A DNA stretch of 64,000 nucleotides, taken from contig NZ_JAHVJO010000001.1 in the NCBI RefSeq assembly GCF_019801215.1, positions 62,001-126,000 on the forward strand, in the 5' to 3' direction. Position numbers and translations under genes: made by a program. Shown in pieces: positions 52,005 to 61,479 of this stretch. The notes beneath the pieces are model-generated. The model was not told the origin of the DNA and ran no database searches. It saw nothing but the letters and a program-made list of their open reading frames with translations. This DNA comes from Fictibacillus nanhaiensis. Its GTDB lineage: Bacteria > Bacillota > Bacilli > Bacillales > Fictibacillaceae. The first letter of the stretch is position 1. Every line of letters begins with the position of its first letter.

Positions 52005-53186
52005 ATGAACAAAACTTTCGATCAAACCTCATTTAGTTTAAAAGGTTTTTATTTGCTTTGTTTTTTCGGTCTGGGAAGTTTATTTCCTTTGCTAGGTGTT
52101 TATTTTAAAGAAGAAGTGGGCTTAAGTGGCACCGAAATTGGTACTCTCATGTCGATAAGTCCAGTTGTCATGATTTTTGCTCAGCCTTTATGGGGCTTGA
52201 TTACAGATTTCACTAGGAGACCAAGGTCGGTGTTAGGCCTTTCTTTATTAGTAACGGCCGTTTTAGGATACAGTATTTTGCTTCTTAATTCATATATATG
52301 GCTATTGTTTTTGTTGATTTTATTTTCTTTTATGCAAAGTGCAATGATTCCGGTATCTGACAGCATACTTCTCAATTATGTGCAAAAAGAAAATAAACAG
52401 TATGGCAACTATAGACTTTTTGGAGCTATCGGCTTTGCAATTGCAGTTTATATTGCTGGAAGACTTGCTGAGATCTATGGCATTCAAGTGATATTTTATA
52501 TGTTTTCAGCTGTTTTAATTCTCTGTGTATTATTTGTTTTTAATATGCCGAAAGAGAATCAATCCTTAAAAACGGATTTAAGGAAAGGCGTTGACAAACT
52601 GATAAAAATGCCATCCTTTATGGTATTTCTAGCAGCGACTTTTTTAGTGTTTGGTCCTATCTTTGCTAATAATTTTTACTTTGGGTTTTATATCCAGGAG
52701 ACGGGAGGCACTTTAGCGGGTGTGGGCTTAGCTTTTTTACTGGCAGCCGGGAGTGAGGCTCCGTTCATGAAGTTTGCCGGTATTACCATAAAAAAATGGG
52801 GCATGATGCCGATTATGATGTTTGCAGCGACAGTTTCTGCTGTGCGTTGGACATTTTACTTTTTTGAACCATCTTTTTCCATTGTACTTGCAACAACCAT
52901 TGTACAAGGGTTCTCAGTAGGGTTATTTATCCCTGCAGCAATGGAATATGTAAGAATATATACACCAAGTGAAGTGAGAGCAACGGCAGTCTCCTTGTAC
53001 ACAGCTGTCGGAAATGGTCTTGGCTCATGGTTTTGTACGTTTGTAGGTGGAGCTATCTTTGATAAGTACTCCATCTTCTACACGTACTTGTTTTTCGGTG
53101 TCCTAACGTTTGCAGGACTTTTAATGGTCTTTATCTTATCCCGAATGGAAGAGAAGGGATTAATATTAGTCCAAAGATCTATCTAA
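52005..53186 (+). CDS. MFS transporter, LacY/nucleoside-symporter-like (MFS_1_like)
   Basis: 393 residues, 12 helices. FFGLGSLFPLLGVYFKEEVGLSGTEIGTL at the N terminus (in parts) and QPLWGLITDFTRRPR between helices 2 and 3 mark the MFS_1_like group; NYRLFGAIGFAIAVYIAG is helix 5. Substrate is not apparent. AGAGGGAAAC precedes ATG 52005. Co-oriented with pepV; the GC-rich repeat follows the stop. Confidence 0.85.
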   Translation: MNKTFDQTSFSLKGFYLLCFFGLGSLFPLLGVYFKEEVGLSGTEIGTLMSISPVVMIFAQPLWGLITDFTRRPRSVLGLSLLVTAVLGYSILLLNSYIWLLFLLILFSFMQSAMIPVSDSILLNYVQKENKQYGNYRLFGAIGFAIAVYIAGRLAEIYGIQVIFYMFSAVLILCVLFVFNMPKENQSLKTDLRKGVDKLIKMPSFMVFLAATFLVFGPIFANNFYFGFYIQETGGTLAGVGLAFLLAAGSEAPFMKFAGITIKKWGMMPIMMFAATVSAVRWTFYFFEPSFSIVLATTIVQGFSVGLFIPAAMEYVRIYTPSEVRATAVSLYTAVGNGLGSWFCTFVGGAIFDKYSIFYTYLFFGVLTFAGLLMVFILSRMEEKGLILVQRSI

Positions 53187-53199
53187 AAGGCTCTATAAC

Positions 53200-53358
53200 T
53201 TTTGACATCGGGGGGCTAGCCGCTAAAGCTAGACTATTGAAAAGCGGAAGCGGCTCGTTCAGCCCGGACAAGCAAAAGGGGAATGGGCTAAGAAGGCGCA
53301 TTTTGCCTTCATGACCGTTTACCTTTTGACCTCGAGGGGCTAGCCGCTAAAGCTAGAC
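53200..53358. repeat. GC-rich intergenic repeat element with 35-base direct repeats
   Basis: Two near-identical 35-base copies, 53200-53234 and 53324-53358 (about 32 of 35 bases equal), each containing GGGGCTAGCCGCTAAAGCTA with a CTAGC/GCTAG inverted repeat. The 89 bases between include AGCGGAAGCGGCTCGTTCAG and are clearly more GC-rich than the surroundings. No ORF. It looks like one copy of a dispersed intergenic repeat family common in some Bacillaceae. More copies would be needed to prove it; only this one is in the window. Confidence 0.75.
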
Positions 53359-53442
53359 AGGTGAGACTCCTAATGGTGCTAAGCCCAAGGAAAACGGAAA
53401 ACAACTCCTTCCAAAAACAACAAAGTTTGCGAAAACAGGCAT

Positions 53443-53482
53443 AAAAAACATCCCGGTCATTTATGGCCGGGATGTTTTTTTA
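53443..53482 (-). terminator. Rho-independent terminator of ytkP
   Basis: ACATCCCGGTCA-TTTA-TGGCCGGGATGT with A and T runs on both sides; overlaps the stop codon of ytkP. Confidence 0.92.
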
Positions 53483-54415
53483 TGAATTAAATTGAAACAG
53501 ATCACTTGAAAGATATCGTTCTCCTGAATCACAGGTCATACATATAACGATTTCTCCTTTTTTGCGTTTTTCTGCGATTGTTAAAGCAGCATAAACGGCT
53601 GCACCTGAAGATGGACCGACAAGTATTCCTTCTTCCGCAGCGAGGCGTCTAGTAATTGTATACGCATCCTCATCATTTACTTGAACGATCTCATCGTAAA
53701 TGTTTTGATTTAATATTGAAGGGATAAATCCTGGGCTTGTACCGACAAGTTTGTGTTTTCCAGGCTTTCCTCCAGATAGCACGGGAGATCCTTTAGGCTC
53801 AACTACATGAACCGTTAGATCTGGAAAGAATGATTTTAATGTTTCGCCAGTACCTGTTATCGTTCCTCCTGTTCCAGCGGGAGCAATGAAAGCAGTGAAT
53901 GGCTTGTTGATTTCTTCTATCGCTTCTTTAATTTCAATTGCCGTACTGTGACGATGGGCGTCTGGATTTGAAGGATTCTCAAATTGCATAGGCATAAAGC
54001 TGTTTGGAATTTCTTCAACTAACTCTCTTGCTTTTTTGATAGCCCCTGGCATTTTTTCATCTCCAGGAGTCAGCACAACCTTCGCACCATACGCTTTTAA
54101 TAGATTGATTCGTTCTTCCGTCATCGTATCAGGCATGACAATAATGGATTTATATCCTCTAGCCGCTGCATTCATGGCTAAGCCTATACCTGTATTACCC
54201 GATGTGGGCTCAATTATAGTTGAGCCCTCTTTTAACAAACCCTTTTTCTCAGCTTCAATAATCATATTAAAGGCTGCACGATCTTTTAAGCTTCTACTTG
54301 GATTGTAATATTCAAGCTTCACATAAACATCTGCTCCATCAGGATGGGGAAGTCGGTTTAATTTAACGATCGGTGTATCTCCGATCAAATCCGCGATATT
54401 TGAAACGACTCTCAT
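53480..54415 (-). CDS. ytkP: Cysteine synthase family protein (YtkP)
   Basis: 311 residues from ATG 54415 (AAAGGGAG upstream); the 43 extra residues of the open frame read as non-coding. PLP fold type II: the Schiff-base lysine is in PSRSLKDRAA (~residue 41), PTSGNTGIG binds the substrate carboxylate (~residue 69), and GTGGTITGTG the PLP phosphate. Makes cysteine from O-acetylserine and sulfide. B. subtilis keeps the ytkP paralogue next to pepV, as here, besides its main cysK. Note the motif reads SRSLKDR, whereas CysK has PGxSxKDR. Confidence 0.88.
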   Translation of the reverse strand: MRVVSNIADLIGDTPIVKLNRLPHPDGADVYVKLEYYNPSRSLKDRAAFNMIIEAEKKGLLKEGSTIIEPTSGNTGIGLAMNAAARGYKSIIVMPDTMTEERINLLKAYGAKVVLTPGDEKMPGAIKKARELVEEIPNSFMPMQFENPSNPDAHRHSTAIEIKEAIEEINKPFTAFIAPAGTGGTITGTGETLKSFFPDLTVHVVEPKGSPVLSGGKPGKHKLVGTSPGFIPSILNQNIYDEIVQVNDEDAYTITRRLAAEEGILVGPSSGAAVYAALTIAEKRKKGEIVICMTCDSGERYLSSDLFQFNS

Positions 54416-54532
54416 GATTTGCACTCCCTTTAAATTGCTTTTACTAGTATAACAAATAAGTGTTTCGGTAAAAAAGCAGATAGGTGTTATCTCAAAATCT
54501 GATAAAATAAAAAGTGGAAAGTGGTGAACGTT

Positions 54533-55096
54533 ATGGAAAGACATTTATTTATTGCCTTACAACTTCCTGCCCAAGTAAAAATAAAGCTAGCTGAAATGTG
54601 TAAGGGTATTAAAAAAAGTCATTCTTTTAAAACGTGGGTGCATCAAGAAGATTACCATGTTACGCTTGCTTTTTTAGGTAAAGCGTCTCATGAGCAATTG
54701 CATTCTTTAACTCTAGCGGTAAGGGAAACTGTCACTAACCATGATGTTTTTTCCTTAGCCATTAATCATTTTGGTTTTTTCGGCAACCACGACCGTCCAA
54801 GGATTTTTTGGGCTGGTTTAAAGGATCAGCCTCGTTTATATAATCTGCAAAAACAAGTTGCGTATTCCTGCCAGGAAGCGGGCTTCACATTAGAGAAAAG
54901 ACCTTATACTCCTCATGTTACACTAGCAAGAAAGCTTGTCACTGAATCTGCTCAAGAAGTAGTTGATGGAGACCAATGGTGGAAAAAAGAAGGTAAGGAG
55001 CTGCAGTTTGAGGCCAAAAATCTGATATTATATGAAACGCATTTTGAGAAACACCCAAAGTATCGAACCGTACAATCCTTTTCATTAAATAGATAA
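54533..55096 (+). CDS. thpR: RNA 2',3'-cyclic phosphodiesterase ThpR (YtlP)
   Basis: 187 residues from ATG 54533. 2H phosphoesterase with both HxTx motifs, HVTLAFLG (~residue 40) and HVTLAR (~residue 126). Known relatives open 2',3'-cyclic RNA ends. GTG 54521 is an alternative but overlaps the GGTG site. First of a run thpR-ytlQ-ytlR as in B. subtilis, 20 bases before ytlQ. Confidence 0.92.
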   Translation: MERHLFIALQLPAQVKIKLAEMCKGIKKSHSFKTWVHQEDYHVTLAFLGKASHEQLHSLTLAVRETVTNHDVFSLAINHFGFFGNHDRPRIFWAGLKDQPRLYNLQKQVAYSCQEAGFTLEKRPYTPHVTLARKLVTESAQEVVDGDQWWKKEGKELQFEAKNLILYETHFEKHPKYRTVQSFSLNR

Positions 55097-55116
55097 CAGA
55101 GCGGAGGGAGAAAAGG

Positions 55117-55899
55117 ATGGCTCAACTAGTTAAAATTCAAGATTATGTATCACGATACGAAAAAAACCTTTACCATTATCAATCGTTATTTATGCGAATA
55201 AAGGAAAATAGATGGAAAGAGTTTTTACAAGTGAACGAGGAAAAAAAGAATAAATCGCTAAAAAAAGATTTTCGAAAACAACTTTTTCATCATCAAGTAA
55301 AATGGGTATCATCCACAGTAAAGGAAATATCAAATTTTCAACCAAAATATATGAAAAGTAAAGCGCTGCACTTTCTTACGGAAGAGATCCCAGATAACTA
55401 TTTTTTATTTTATGAGCCCGTACTATTGGTGAAAGGCGCACCAATTGAATTGGATATTATTTTAGTAGGACCAGCGAGTGTATGGCTGATAGTATGGATG
55501 GATGGGGAAGGAATCTGGAATGAATGTGAGAATAAGCGTTTTTGGAAAAATATTGATCCAGAACATATTCAAACAAAGTTAAGTCCTGTCGTACGGCTTG
55601 AAAGGATGAGCCATATAATAGGCGAATGGGTTCAACCTTTTCAACAGCAACTGACATTGAGACAAGCGATAATAGCTCCAGAAGCATTTATAGATTTACC
55701 TAATGATTGGAGAAAATTGACTTGCATTGATAAACGAACATTCAAGGGTTGGAAAACGCAAGTCAATCACGAACCAGCCCCTGTAAAGAGTCAACAGCTT
55801 AAGTGTGTGTCTGCTATTTTGGAAAACGGATTGACGAATTCTCTTTACCGCAAAGATCCTTTAACTAAAGAGTCTGAAGTTAGCTTTGAAGGAATTTGA
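55117..55899 (+). CDS. ytlQ: YtlQ-like protein, possible degenerate NERD-type nuclease domain
   Basis: 260 residues. N-terminal half is very basic and helical (KNKSLKKDFRKQLFHHQVKW). Around residue 105-130 APIELDIILVGPASVWLIVWMD looks like the core of a NERD domain (E.D.ivV....v..IEvK), but the Lys-bearing strand reads IVWMD, so the nuclease site is incomplete. I infer a relic fold, no activity. GGAGGGAG precedes ATG 55117. Between thpR and the lipid kinase gene. Confidence 0.75.
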   Translation: MAQLVKIQDYVSRYEKNLYHYQSLFMRIKENRWKEFLQVNEEKKNKSLKKDFRKQLFHHQVKWVSSTVKEISNFQPKYMKSKALHFLTEEIPDNYFLFYEPVLLVKGAPIELDIILVGPASVWLIVWMDGEGIWNECENKRFWKNIDPEHIQTKLSPVVRLERMSHIIGEWVQPFQQQLTLRQAIIAPEAFIDLPNDWRKLTCIDKRTFKGWKTQVNHEPAPVKSQQLKCVSAILENGLTNSLYRKDPLTKESEVSFEGI

Positions 55900-55947
55900 A
55901 TGAATTTGTCGAATTGGTAACAAAACAGATAATCGAGGACTCATCTT

Positions 55948-56871
55948 ATGAAAAGATATTTTTTTATTATTAATGCAAATAACGAGAAAGCAGTAAAAAC
56001 CTTTAAACGGTTAGGAAAAGAATTAAACAATGAAGGTATTCCTTATCGGACCTTTTACACGGAGCATGCCGGTCATGCTGTTGAAATCGCAAAAAAGATT
56101 ACATATATAAATAAAGAGTCCATTCGAGCTATTATTGCTGTTGGCGGCGATGGAACGATTCATGAAGTGTTCAATGGGATAAAAGGTCAATCAGATATTC
56201 AACTAGGATTTATTTCAGGCGGCTCGGGTAATGATATTGTCCGTGTGATGACGAATCAAGTTAAGGATATAAAAAGCCAGATATCCTACTTAAAGAGAAA
56301 CCGGACGATAAAGAGTGATGCTGGAGTTTTGCGGTTATTAGGAAGAAGTAAGATAAGCCAAGTATTCTTAAGCGCGGTCGGCATTGGTTTGGATGGAGAA
56401 GTAGCAAAATACACAAACGAAGCACCTTATAAAAAATATCTTCACAAGCTTAAATTAGGAACTCTTGCATATGTGTTTGCGCTTTTTAAAGTTCTTAAAT
56501 CGTATAAACCGGTTTCACTTGAAATGGAAATTGACGGTCATCACCATCATTTTCACTCAGTCTGGCTTGTTGCGATCGGAAACATGCCTTATTACGGTGG
56601 AGGCATGAAAATATGTCCAGATGCGAAACACAACGATGGAAAATTCGATATTTGCGTAGTCCATCAAATTTCACTAGTAAAACTTCTCATCCTTTTTGTT
56701 TCCGTTTTTTGGGGAGGACATGTAAAGGTAAAAGGAGTTTCCCAATATACTGGAAAGAGAATAACCGTTACTACAGATCGGCCTGTTGCCATTCATGCTG
56801 ACGGTGAATATAAAGGAACAACACCTGTATCCATTGAGGTAGATGCTTTTGCAGTACCAATTAAAGTGTAA
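55948..56871 (+). CDS. ytlR: Diacylglycerol kinase-like lipid kinase YtlR
   Basis: 307 residues. DAGK catalytic domain with GGDGTIHEVFNGI (~residue 72) and SGGSGNDIVR (~residue 90); C-terminal beta-domain with GGGMKICPDAKHNDGKFD. It phosphorylates diacylglycerol or another lipid using ATP. Third gene of thpR-ytlQ-ytlR; 49 bases after ytlQ. AUG 55948 has GAGG upstream. Confidence 0.92.
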   Translation: MKRYFFIINANNEKAVKTFKRLGKELNNEGIPYRTFYTEHAGHAVEIAKKITYINKESIRAIIAVGGDGTIHEVFNGIKGQSDIQLGFISGGSGNDIVRVMTNQVKDIKSQISYLKRNRTIKSDAGVLRLLGRSKISQVFLSAVGIGLDGEVAKYTNEAPYKKYLHKLKLGTLAYVFALFKVLKSYKPVSLEMEIDGHHHHFHSVWLVAIGNMPYYGGGMKICPDAKHNDGKFDICVVHQISLVKLLILFVSVFWGGHVKVKGVSQYTGKRITVTTDRPVAIHADGEYKGTTPVSIEVDAFAVPIKV

Positions 56872-56898
56872 AATATACAAATTTGAGTGGTGAATAAA

Positions 56899-57093
56899 AT
56901 GAAATGGACCGATTTTTTTAATATTACTCTTTTTAGCTTGCTTTGGCTTGCGTTAATTCAAAAAAAACCTGGAGTTAAGGAATGGCTTTTAGACATAACC
57001 AATAATCATCTAATGTGGGGAATTTTTGTACCGATTCTCATCTATTCGGCTATGGTGATTACGGGAAGAATCTTAAAAAATAAATATTTATAA
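56899..57093 (+). CDS. Small membrane protein, unknown
   Basis: 64 residues from ATG 56899 (GAGTGGTG upstream). Two hydrophobic helices (FFNITLFSLLWLALI and MWGIFVPILIYSAMVI) separated by KKPGVKEWLLDITNNHL. No recognised family. 27 bases after ytlR and before a terminator, so probably the last gene of that operon. Confidence 0.7.
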   Translation: MKWTDFFNITLFSLLWLALIQKKPGVKEWLLDITNNHLMWGIFVPILIYSAMVITGRILKNKYL

Positions 57094-57097
57094 GATG

Positions 57098-57127
57098 AGT
57101 GAGAGCGGGTTATCCCTCTCACTTTTT
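57098..57127 (+). terminator. Rho-independent terminator
   Basis: AGTGAGAG/CTCTCACT stem with loop CGGGTTATCC, then TTTT. Confidence 0.88.
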
Positions 57128-57197
57128 ACATATTAACGAATAACATTTTGAAATTAAGTTCAATATGATGTAATAGCTAACATAAGGGGTGTGAAAG

Positions 57198-59339
57198 ATG
57201 GGATTGAACAAGTTTGATGCAGAAGCTTATATAGATGATTTTTCATTGATTACAATTGTTGCTAGGACATCATTATCCATCAGCCCTGCATTTACTTTAT
57301 TTGATGCGGATGGTTTCACGTACCCATTAACCATCGTAAAGCAAGAGGAGTTTGATCAGCAACATATATATAAGTGCAATACGTCAGTAACCATTGATTT
57401 ATCTAAAGAATATTGGGTTTCAGCAAGCGGACATCGTATTCCTGTAAAGATGGGAAGTATTGTGAGGACTGAACAGTTTGATTCCATGTTTTTTATGGAA
57501 GGTTCACTTGGTGCTATCCATTCACCAGAATCAACTACTTTTAAAGTGTGGTCTCCTGTAGCTGTGGCAATGCTTATTCAATACCAAAAATCAGATACGA
57601 ATGAACTCATGCAAGCTTCTATGGAAAGAACGGAAAAGGGAGTATGGCGAATTACTCTAGAGGGTAATCATCATTTAACACAATATAGATACCTGGCAAA
57701 AGTGAACCATGAATGGGTTGAAACTACAGATCCTTATGCCCGTTCTGTAACAATAAATGGAGAGAAATCAGTCGTTATTAATTTAAGAGAGACAGATCCG
57801 GAAATTTGGAATCGATCAGAAAAGAAAATGAATCTGCGTCCTAAAACAGATAGCATTATTTATGAGCTTCATATAAGGGATTTTACCATACATGAAGATA
57901 GCGGCGTAAAACATAAAGGAAAATATTTAGGGTTAACTGAAAAAAACACGAAGACGACTCTCGGAAATTCTACAGGATTAGATTATTTAACAAGCTTAGG
58001 CGTTAGCCATGTGCAACTAATGCCGGTAGCTGATTTTGGAAGTGTAGATGAGTCAAGATCTGATGAACAGTATAACTGGGGATATGATCCGGTTCATTTT
58101 TTTGCACCAGAAGGTTCTTATGCTACTGACCCAAATGACCCCGTCTGCAGAATTAAAGAGCTTAAAAGTCTTATTCAAAGTCTTCAAGGAAACGGTCTTT
58201 CTGTCATTTTAGATGTAGTGTTTAACCATGTCTACAAACGTGAAGAATCAGCTTTTGAGAAATTGGTTCCTGGATATTATTTTCGCTATGATGAAGGCGG
58301 CAACCCCGTTAACGGAACAGGAGTGGGCAACGATACGGCATCAGAAAGAAAAATGATGAGAAAGTTTATTATTGATGCTCTCACATTCTGGATGATTGAA
58401 TACAAGATAGACGGTTTTCGTTTTGACCTTATGGGAATACATGATGTAGAGACGATGAGTATTGCTGCAAAAAGACTAAAATCCTTAAATCCTGGATTGT
58501 TTTTACTTGGAGAAGGCTGGGATTTAAACACGTATCTTGCTCCTGAAAAAAAAGCGGCATTACATTCCGCTAAAAAACTGCCGGATTATTCTTTTTTCAA
58601 TGACTCGTTTCGTGATTGCGTAAAGGGCAGTATTTTCCCTAATGGTACTAGTGGGTTTATTAATGGGAACGAAGATCATGGTCTAATGAATCAGATGATG
58701 CATGCCATAAAAGGATTCGCGGGAAAGTATGATACGTTTCTAAAGCCCGAGCAAAGCATTAATTTTACAGAATGTCATGACAACCATACGCTTCATGATT
58801 TGTTATTGATTCGACACCCTCACGAAACAGAAAAAATTAGAAGAAAGAGGCAACAGCTTGCTTTAGCATTTACCCTGCTTTCCCACGGTGTTCCATTTAT
58901 ACACGCCGGGCAAGAGTTTTTTCGAACGAAAAAAGGGATCGAAAACAGCTATAATATGCCTGATGAAATTAACAGGATGAATTGGAATGAGTGTGACAAG
59001 AATCAGAAGGAAATACAATATTTTCGGGAACTCCTTAAAATTCGTCGAGAACAACTTATTTTCCGAGACGCTCAATGTACTCTTTTTCAAAAAAGAGCTC
59101 TTCCCAATTCAGTTTTTGGAGTTGAAATTCAACTTTCTTTAACCGATAAAAAAGAAAAGAATTCTTATTGGGATAAAGTATTGCTGCTTTTTAATCATTC
59201 TTTAAAGGTGGTACGTATACCGCTTATTGGGGAAACTTGGAGTATTGCAATAGAAGATGAAAAACGTTGTCTAAATGAAAAAGCTTCGGAATCTTATTTC
59301 TTAAACCCCTTGTCTTTTTCGTTGTTATACAAAGAATAG
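57198..59339 (+). CDS. Type I pullulanase
   Basis: 713 residues. CBM48-like N-terminal domain (~110-205: STTFKVWSPVAVAMLIQY region), then a GH13_14 barrel. YNWGYDPVHFFAPEGSY (~residue 291) is the type I pullulanase signature; nucleophile Asp in DGFRFDLMG (~residue 410), acid Glu in LLGEGWDLNTY, and third Asp in ECHDNHT. No signal peptide, so it works in the cytoplasm on alpha-1,6 branches of glycogen, pullulan or limit dextrins. GGGTGTGAAAG precedes ATG 57198. Monocistronic. Confidence 0.95.
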   Translation: MGLNKFDAEAYIDDFSLITIVARTSLSISPAFTLFDADGFTYPLTIVKQEEFDQQHIYKCNTSVTIDLSKEYWVSASGHRIPVKMGSIVRTEQFDSMFFMEGSLGAIHSPESTTFKVWSPVAVAMLIQYQKSDTNELMQASMERTEKGVWRITLEGNHHLTQYRYLAKVNHEWVETTDPYARSVTINGEKSVVINLRETDPEIWNRSEKKMNLRPKTDSIIYELHIRDFTIHEDSGVKHKGKYLGLTEKNTKTTLGNSTGLDYLTSLGVSHVQLMPVADFGSVDESRSDEQYNWGYDPVHFFAPEGSYATDPNDPVCRIKELKSLIQSLQGNGLSVILDVVFNHVYKREESAFEKLVPGYYFRYDEGGNPVNGTGVGNDTASERKMMRKFIIDALTFWMIEYKIDGFRFDLMGIHDVETMSIAAKRLKSLNPGLFLLGEGWDLNTYLAPEKKAALHSAKKLPDYSFFNDSFRDCVKGSIFPNGTSGFINGNEDHGLMNQMMHAIKGFAGKYDTFLKPEQSINFTECHDNHTLHDLLLIRHPHETEKIRRKRQQLALAFTLLSHGVPFIHAGQEFFRTKKGIENSYNMPDEINRMNWNECDKNQKEIQYFRELLKIRREQLIFRDAQCTLFQKRALPNSVFGVEIQLSLTDKKEKNSYWDKVLLLFNHSLKVVRIPLIGETWSIAIEDEKRCLNEKASESYFLNPLSFSLLYKE

Positions 59340-59497
59340 AATGTTAGAGTCTCAATATTCAAGTGCTTTTATTGTTTTTTTGTGATAAAATAATGACTTC
59401 GCAGTATTTTTATTAGAAACGGAATATTTAATTTATTTTTTAGCTGAATGATTGAATGGGAAAACGGATTTTTTAACATGACAAGAAGGTGAACAAT

Positions 59498-60280
59498 TTG
59501 GAACAGATTTTGGGAGAAGATTGGCAGGTTTCACCTGCTGGTGGAGCAACAGGAGAAGCGTATATAGCTGAATATGGTAACCAAAAACTGTTTTTGAAGC
59601 GTAATTCCTCTCCGTTTTTAGCGGTCCTTTCAGCTGAAGGCATTGTACCAAAGTTACTATGGACTAAGAGGCTTGGCAATGGAGATGTCATTACGGCTCA
59701 GCAATGGCTTAATGGCAGAGAATTAAAAGCTGCAGATATGATGAGTGAAAATGTAGCTCAGTTATTAGCAAAAATTCATCAATCCCAAGAATTGCTCGGG
59801 ATGATGAAGCGGCTTGAAAAGAAACGGCTCACACCTATTGATCTGTTAAAAGATATCCAAAAGCAAATACCTAAAGAAAAAGATTATTTAGAAATAATTA
59901 ACGACTCTTTTGCGTACTTAATGGAAACAGCTTCTGAGATACAAGTAGAAGAGATGGTAGTGTGTCATTGTGATGTAAACCATAACAATTGGTTGCTAAG
60001 TGATTCCAACGAATTATTTCTTATCGACTGGGATGGAGCTATGATTGCAGACCCTGCACTGGATCTTGGAATGTTGTTATATAGCTATATTCCTTATGAA
60101 AAGTGGGAGGACTGGCTAAGAATTTACGGTGAGACATTAGATGATAGCTTAGAGCGAAGAATGCACTGGTATGTCCTAGCACAAACGATTAGTTCTTTTT
60201 TCTGGTATAAAGAAAAAGGACAGTTAAAAGAAACTGCCCAGTTTGCAGAAACGATAAAAAAGTTAGCAGGTGCTATCTGA
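59498..60280 (+). CDS. ytmP: Aminoglycoside phosphotransferase-like kinase YtmP
   Basis: 260 residues from TTG 59498 (AAGGTG 6 bases upstream; GTG 59489 overlaps the site). Eukaryotic-kinase-like small-molecule phosphotransferase: AGGATGEAY nucleotide loop at the N terminus, catalytic HCDVNHNNW (~residue 160) and metal-binding LIDWDGAMIADP (~residue 176). Substrate unknown; choline/thiamine kinases and resistance enzymes share the fold. Followed by ytzH and trmB in the B. subtilis order. Confidence 0.9.
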   Translation: MEQILGEDWQVSPAGGATGEAYIAEYGNQKLFLKRNSSPFLAVLSAEGIVPKLLWTKRLGNGDVITAQQWLNGRELKAADMMSENVAQLLAKIHQSQELLGMMKRLEKKRLTPIDLLKDIQKQIPKEKDYLEIINDSFAYLMETASEIQVEEMVVCHCDVNHNNWLLSDSNELFLIDWDGAMIADPALDLGMLLYSYIPYEKWEDWLRIYGETLDDSLERRMHWYVLAQTISSFFWYKEKGQLKETAQFAETIKKLAGAI

Positions 60281-60298
60281 CAAATAAGTTATAAACTT

Positions 60299-60324
60299 GA
60301 CACTATTTCCTAGGGAATAGTGTC
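60299..60324. terminator. Probable terminator hairpin between ytmP and ytzH
   Basis: GACACTATTTCCTAGGGAATAGTGTC is nearly a perfect palindrome; the T-tract on either side is weak, so termination is likely but not strong. Confidence 0.5.
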
Positions 60325-60609
60325 TTAATATGGATGATGTGTCTGAATGGTATTAATCCAAGACTCAATATGTGGAAGATGGTTGGTAATATGCTCTTCC
60401 AAATGTTGATGAGAATAGCCTGTATGACTATACTCATTAATATTGGATAAGATATTTCTTACATCTTCATGTACTTCACCATTCTCAAGCAAATGTGCAG
60501 CAAGTCGTTCAATTTGTGCACATTCTGATGGTGAACCAGCACAATCCGTATAATGGTCTTGAAGAAGGTCACGTATGATATTCAATTGATCATTATGATT
60601 TAATGGCAT
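60325..60609 (-). CDS. ytzH: YtzH-like protein
   Basis: 94 residues, His/Asn-rich and acidic (QDHYTDCAGSPSECAQIERL, SHQHLEEHITNHLPHIESW), matching the YtzH family that lies between ytmP and trmB in Bacillus. Function unknown. AAAGGATG precedes ATG 60609. Convergent with ytmP. Confidence 0.9.
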   Translation of the reverse strand: MPLNHNDQLNIIRDLLQDHYTDCAGSPSECAQIERLAAHLLENGEVHEDVRNILSNINEYSHTGYSHQHLEEHITNHLPHIESWINTIQTHHPY

Positions 60610-60734
60610 ATGCTACACATCCTTTCATTGCATAGCTTATGGATTTAAGAAAAAAATATCCTTATAATATAAGGGATATGTCAGAAACGCGCATCATGGA
60701 TAAATACAGATTGTAAGGCGGGGAGAAAAACGTT

Positions 60735-61376
60735 ATGCGTCAACGGTTTAAGCCTTGGGCTAAAGAAAAATTAATGGAAAACCCAGAAATTGTATCGATA
60801 CAACCTGAATCATTGAAAGGAAAATGGCATTCTTTTTTTGGGAATGATAATCCGATTCATATTGAAGTAGGTACTGGAAAAGGGCAATTTATTAACGGTA
60901 TGGGTAAACAAAACCCATCCGTAAACTACTTAGGGATGGAGCTTTATGACAGCATCATCATAACTGCTCTTGATCGGATCCTTGAAAATGGTTTATCGAA
61001 TGTTAAGTTGATCCGTGCTGATGCTACACATCTTTTGGATTATTTTGATCACGGTGAAATAGACCGGGTATATTTGAACTTCTCAGATCCTTGGCCAAAA
61101 TTAAAACATGCTAAGAGAAGACTTACTCATGAAAGCTTTCTTCAGAAATATGAGACCATTTTAAAAAATCCAGGTGAGATTCATTTTAAAACAGATAATC
61201 AAGGTTTATTTGAGTATTCGCTTCACAGTATGTCTAAATATGGCATGATTTTTCAAGATGTCAGTCTGGATCTTCATAAAAGCGATATAAGTCATAACGT
61301 TATGACTGAATATGAAGAAAAATTCTCTGAAAAAGGATTTCGTATATATAGAATGGAAGCACTATTCCGATCCTAA
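60735..61376 (+). CDS. trmB: tRNA (guanine-N7-)-methyltransferase TrmB
   Basis: 213 residues. HIEVGTGKGQFI is the AdoMet loop (~residue 42); LNFSDPWPKLKHAKRRLTHESFL (~residue 115) is the TrmB signature with the DPWPK-x-R motif. It makes m7G46 in the variable loop of tRNA. GGCGGGGAG precedes ATG 60735. Terminator follows. Confidence 0.96.
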   Translation: MRQRFKPWAKEKLMENPEIVSIQPESLKGKWHSFFGNDNPIHIEVGTGKGQFINGMGKQNPSVNYLGMELYDSIIITALDRILENGLSNVKLIRADATHLLDYFDHGEIDRVYLNFSDPWPKLKHAKRRLTHESFLQKYETILKNPGEIHFKTDNQGLFEYSLHSMSKYGMIFQDVSLDLHKSDISHNVMTEYEEKFSEKGFRIYRMEALFRS

Positions 61377-61386
61377 ATACATTCAA

Positions 61387-61413
61387 AACTTGGGCATCTG
61401 CTCAAGTTTTTTC
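61387..61413 (+). terminator. Rho-independent terminator of trmB
   Basis: AACTTGGGCATCTGCTCAAGTT stem with one G-U pair, then TTTTCTTTT. Confidence 0.8.
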
Positions 61414-61479
61414 TTTTATTCTGTAACAGGTTTCTTATGATACACTTATATAAGAATGAAAGAGAAAGGAGAAAGGTAT

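Noticed and set aside
59433-59691. Two minus-strand ORFs over the start of ytmP
   Set aside because: Antisense shadows of ytmP with no start signals.
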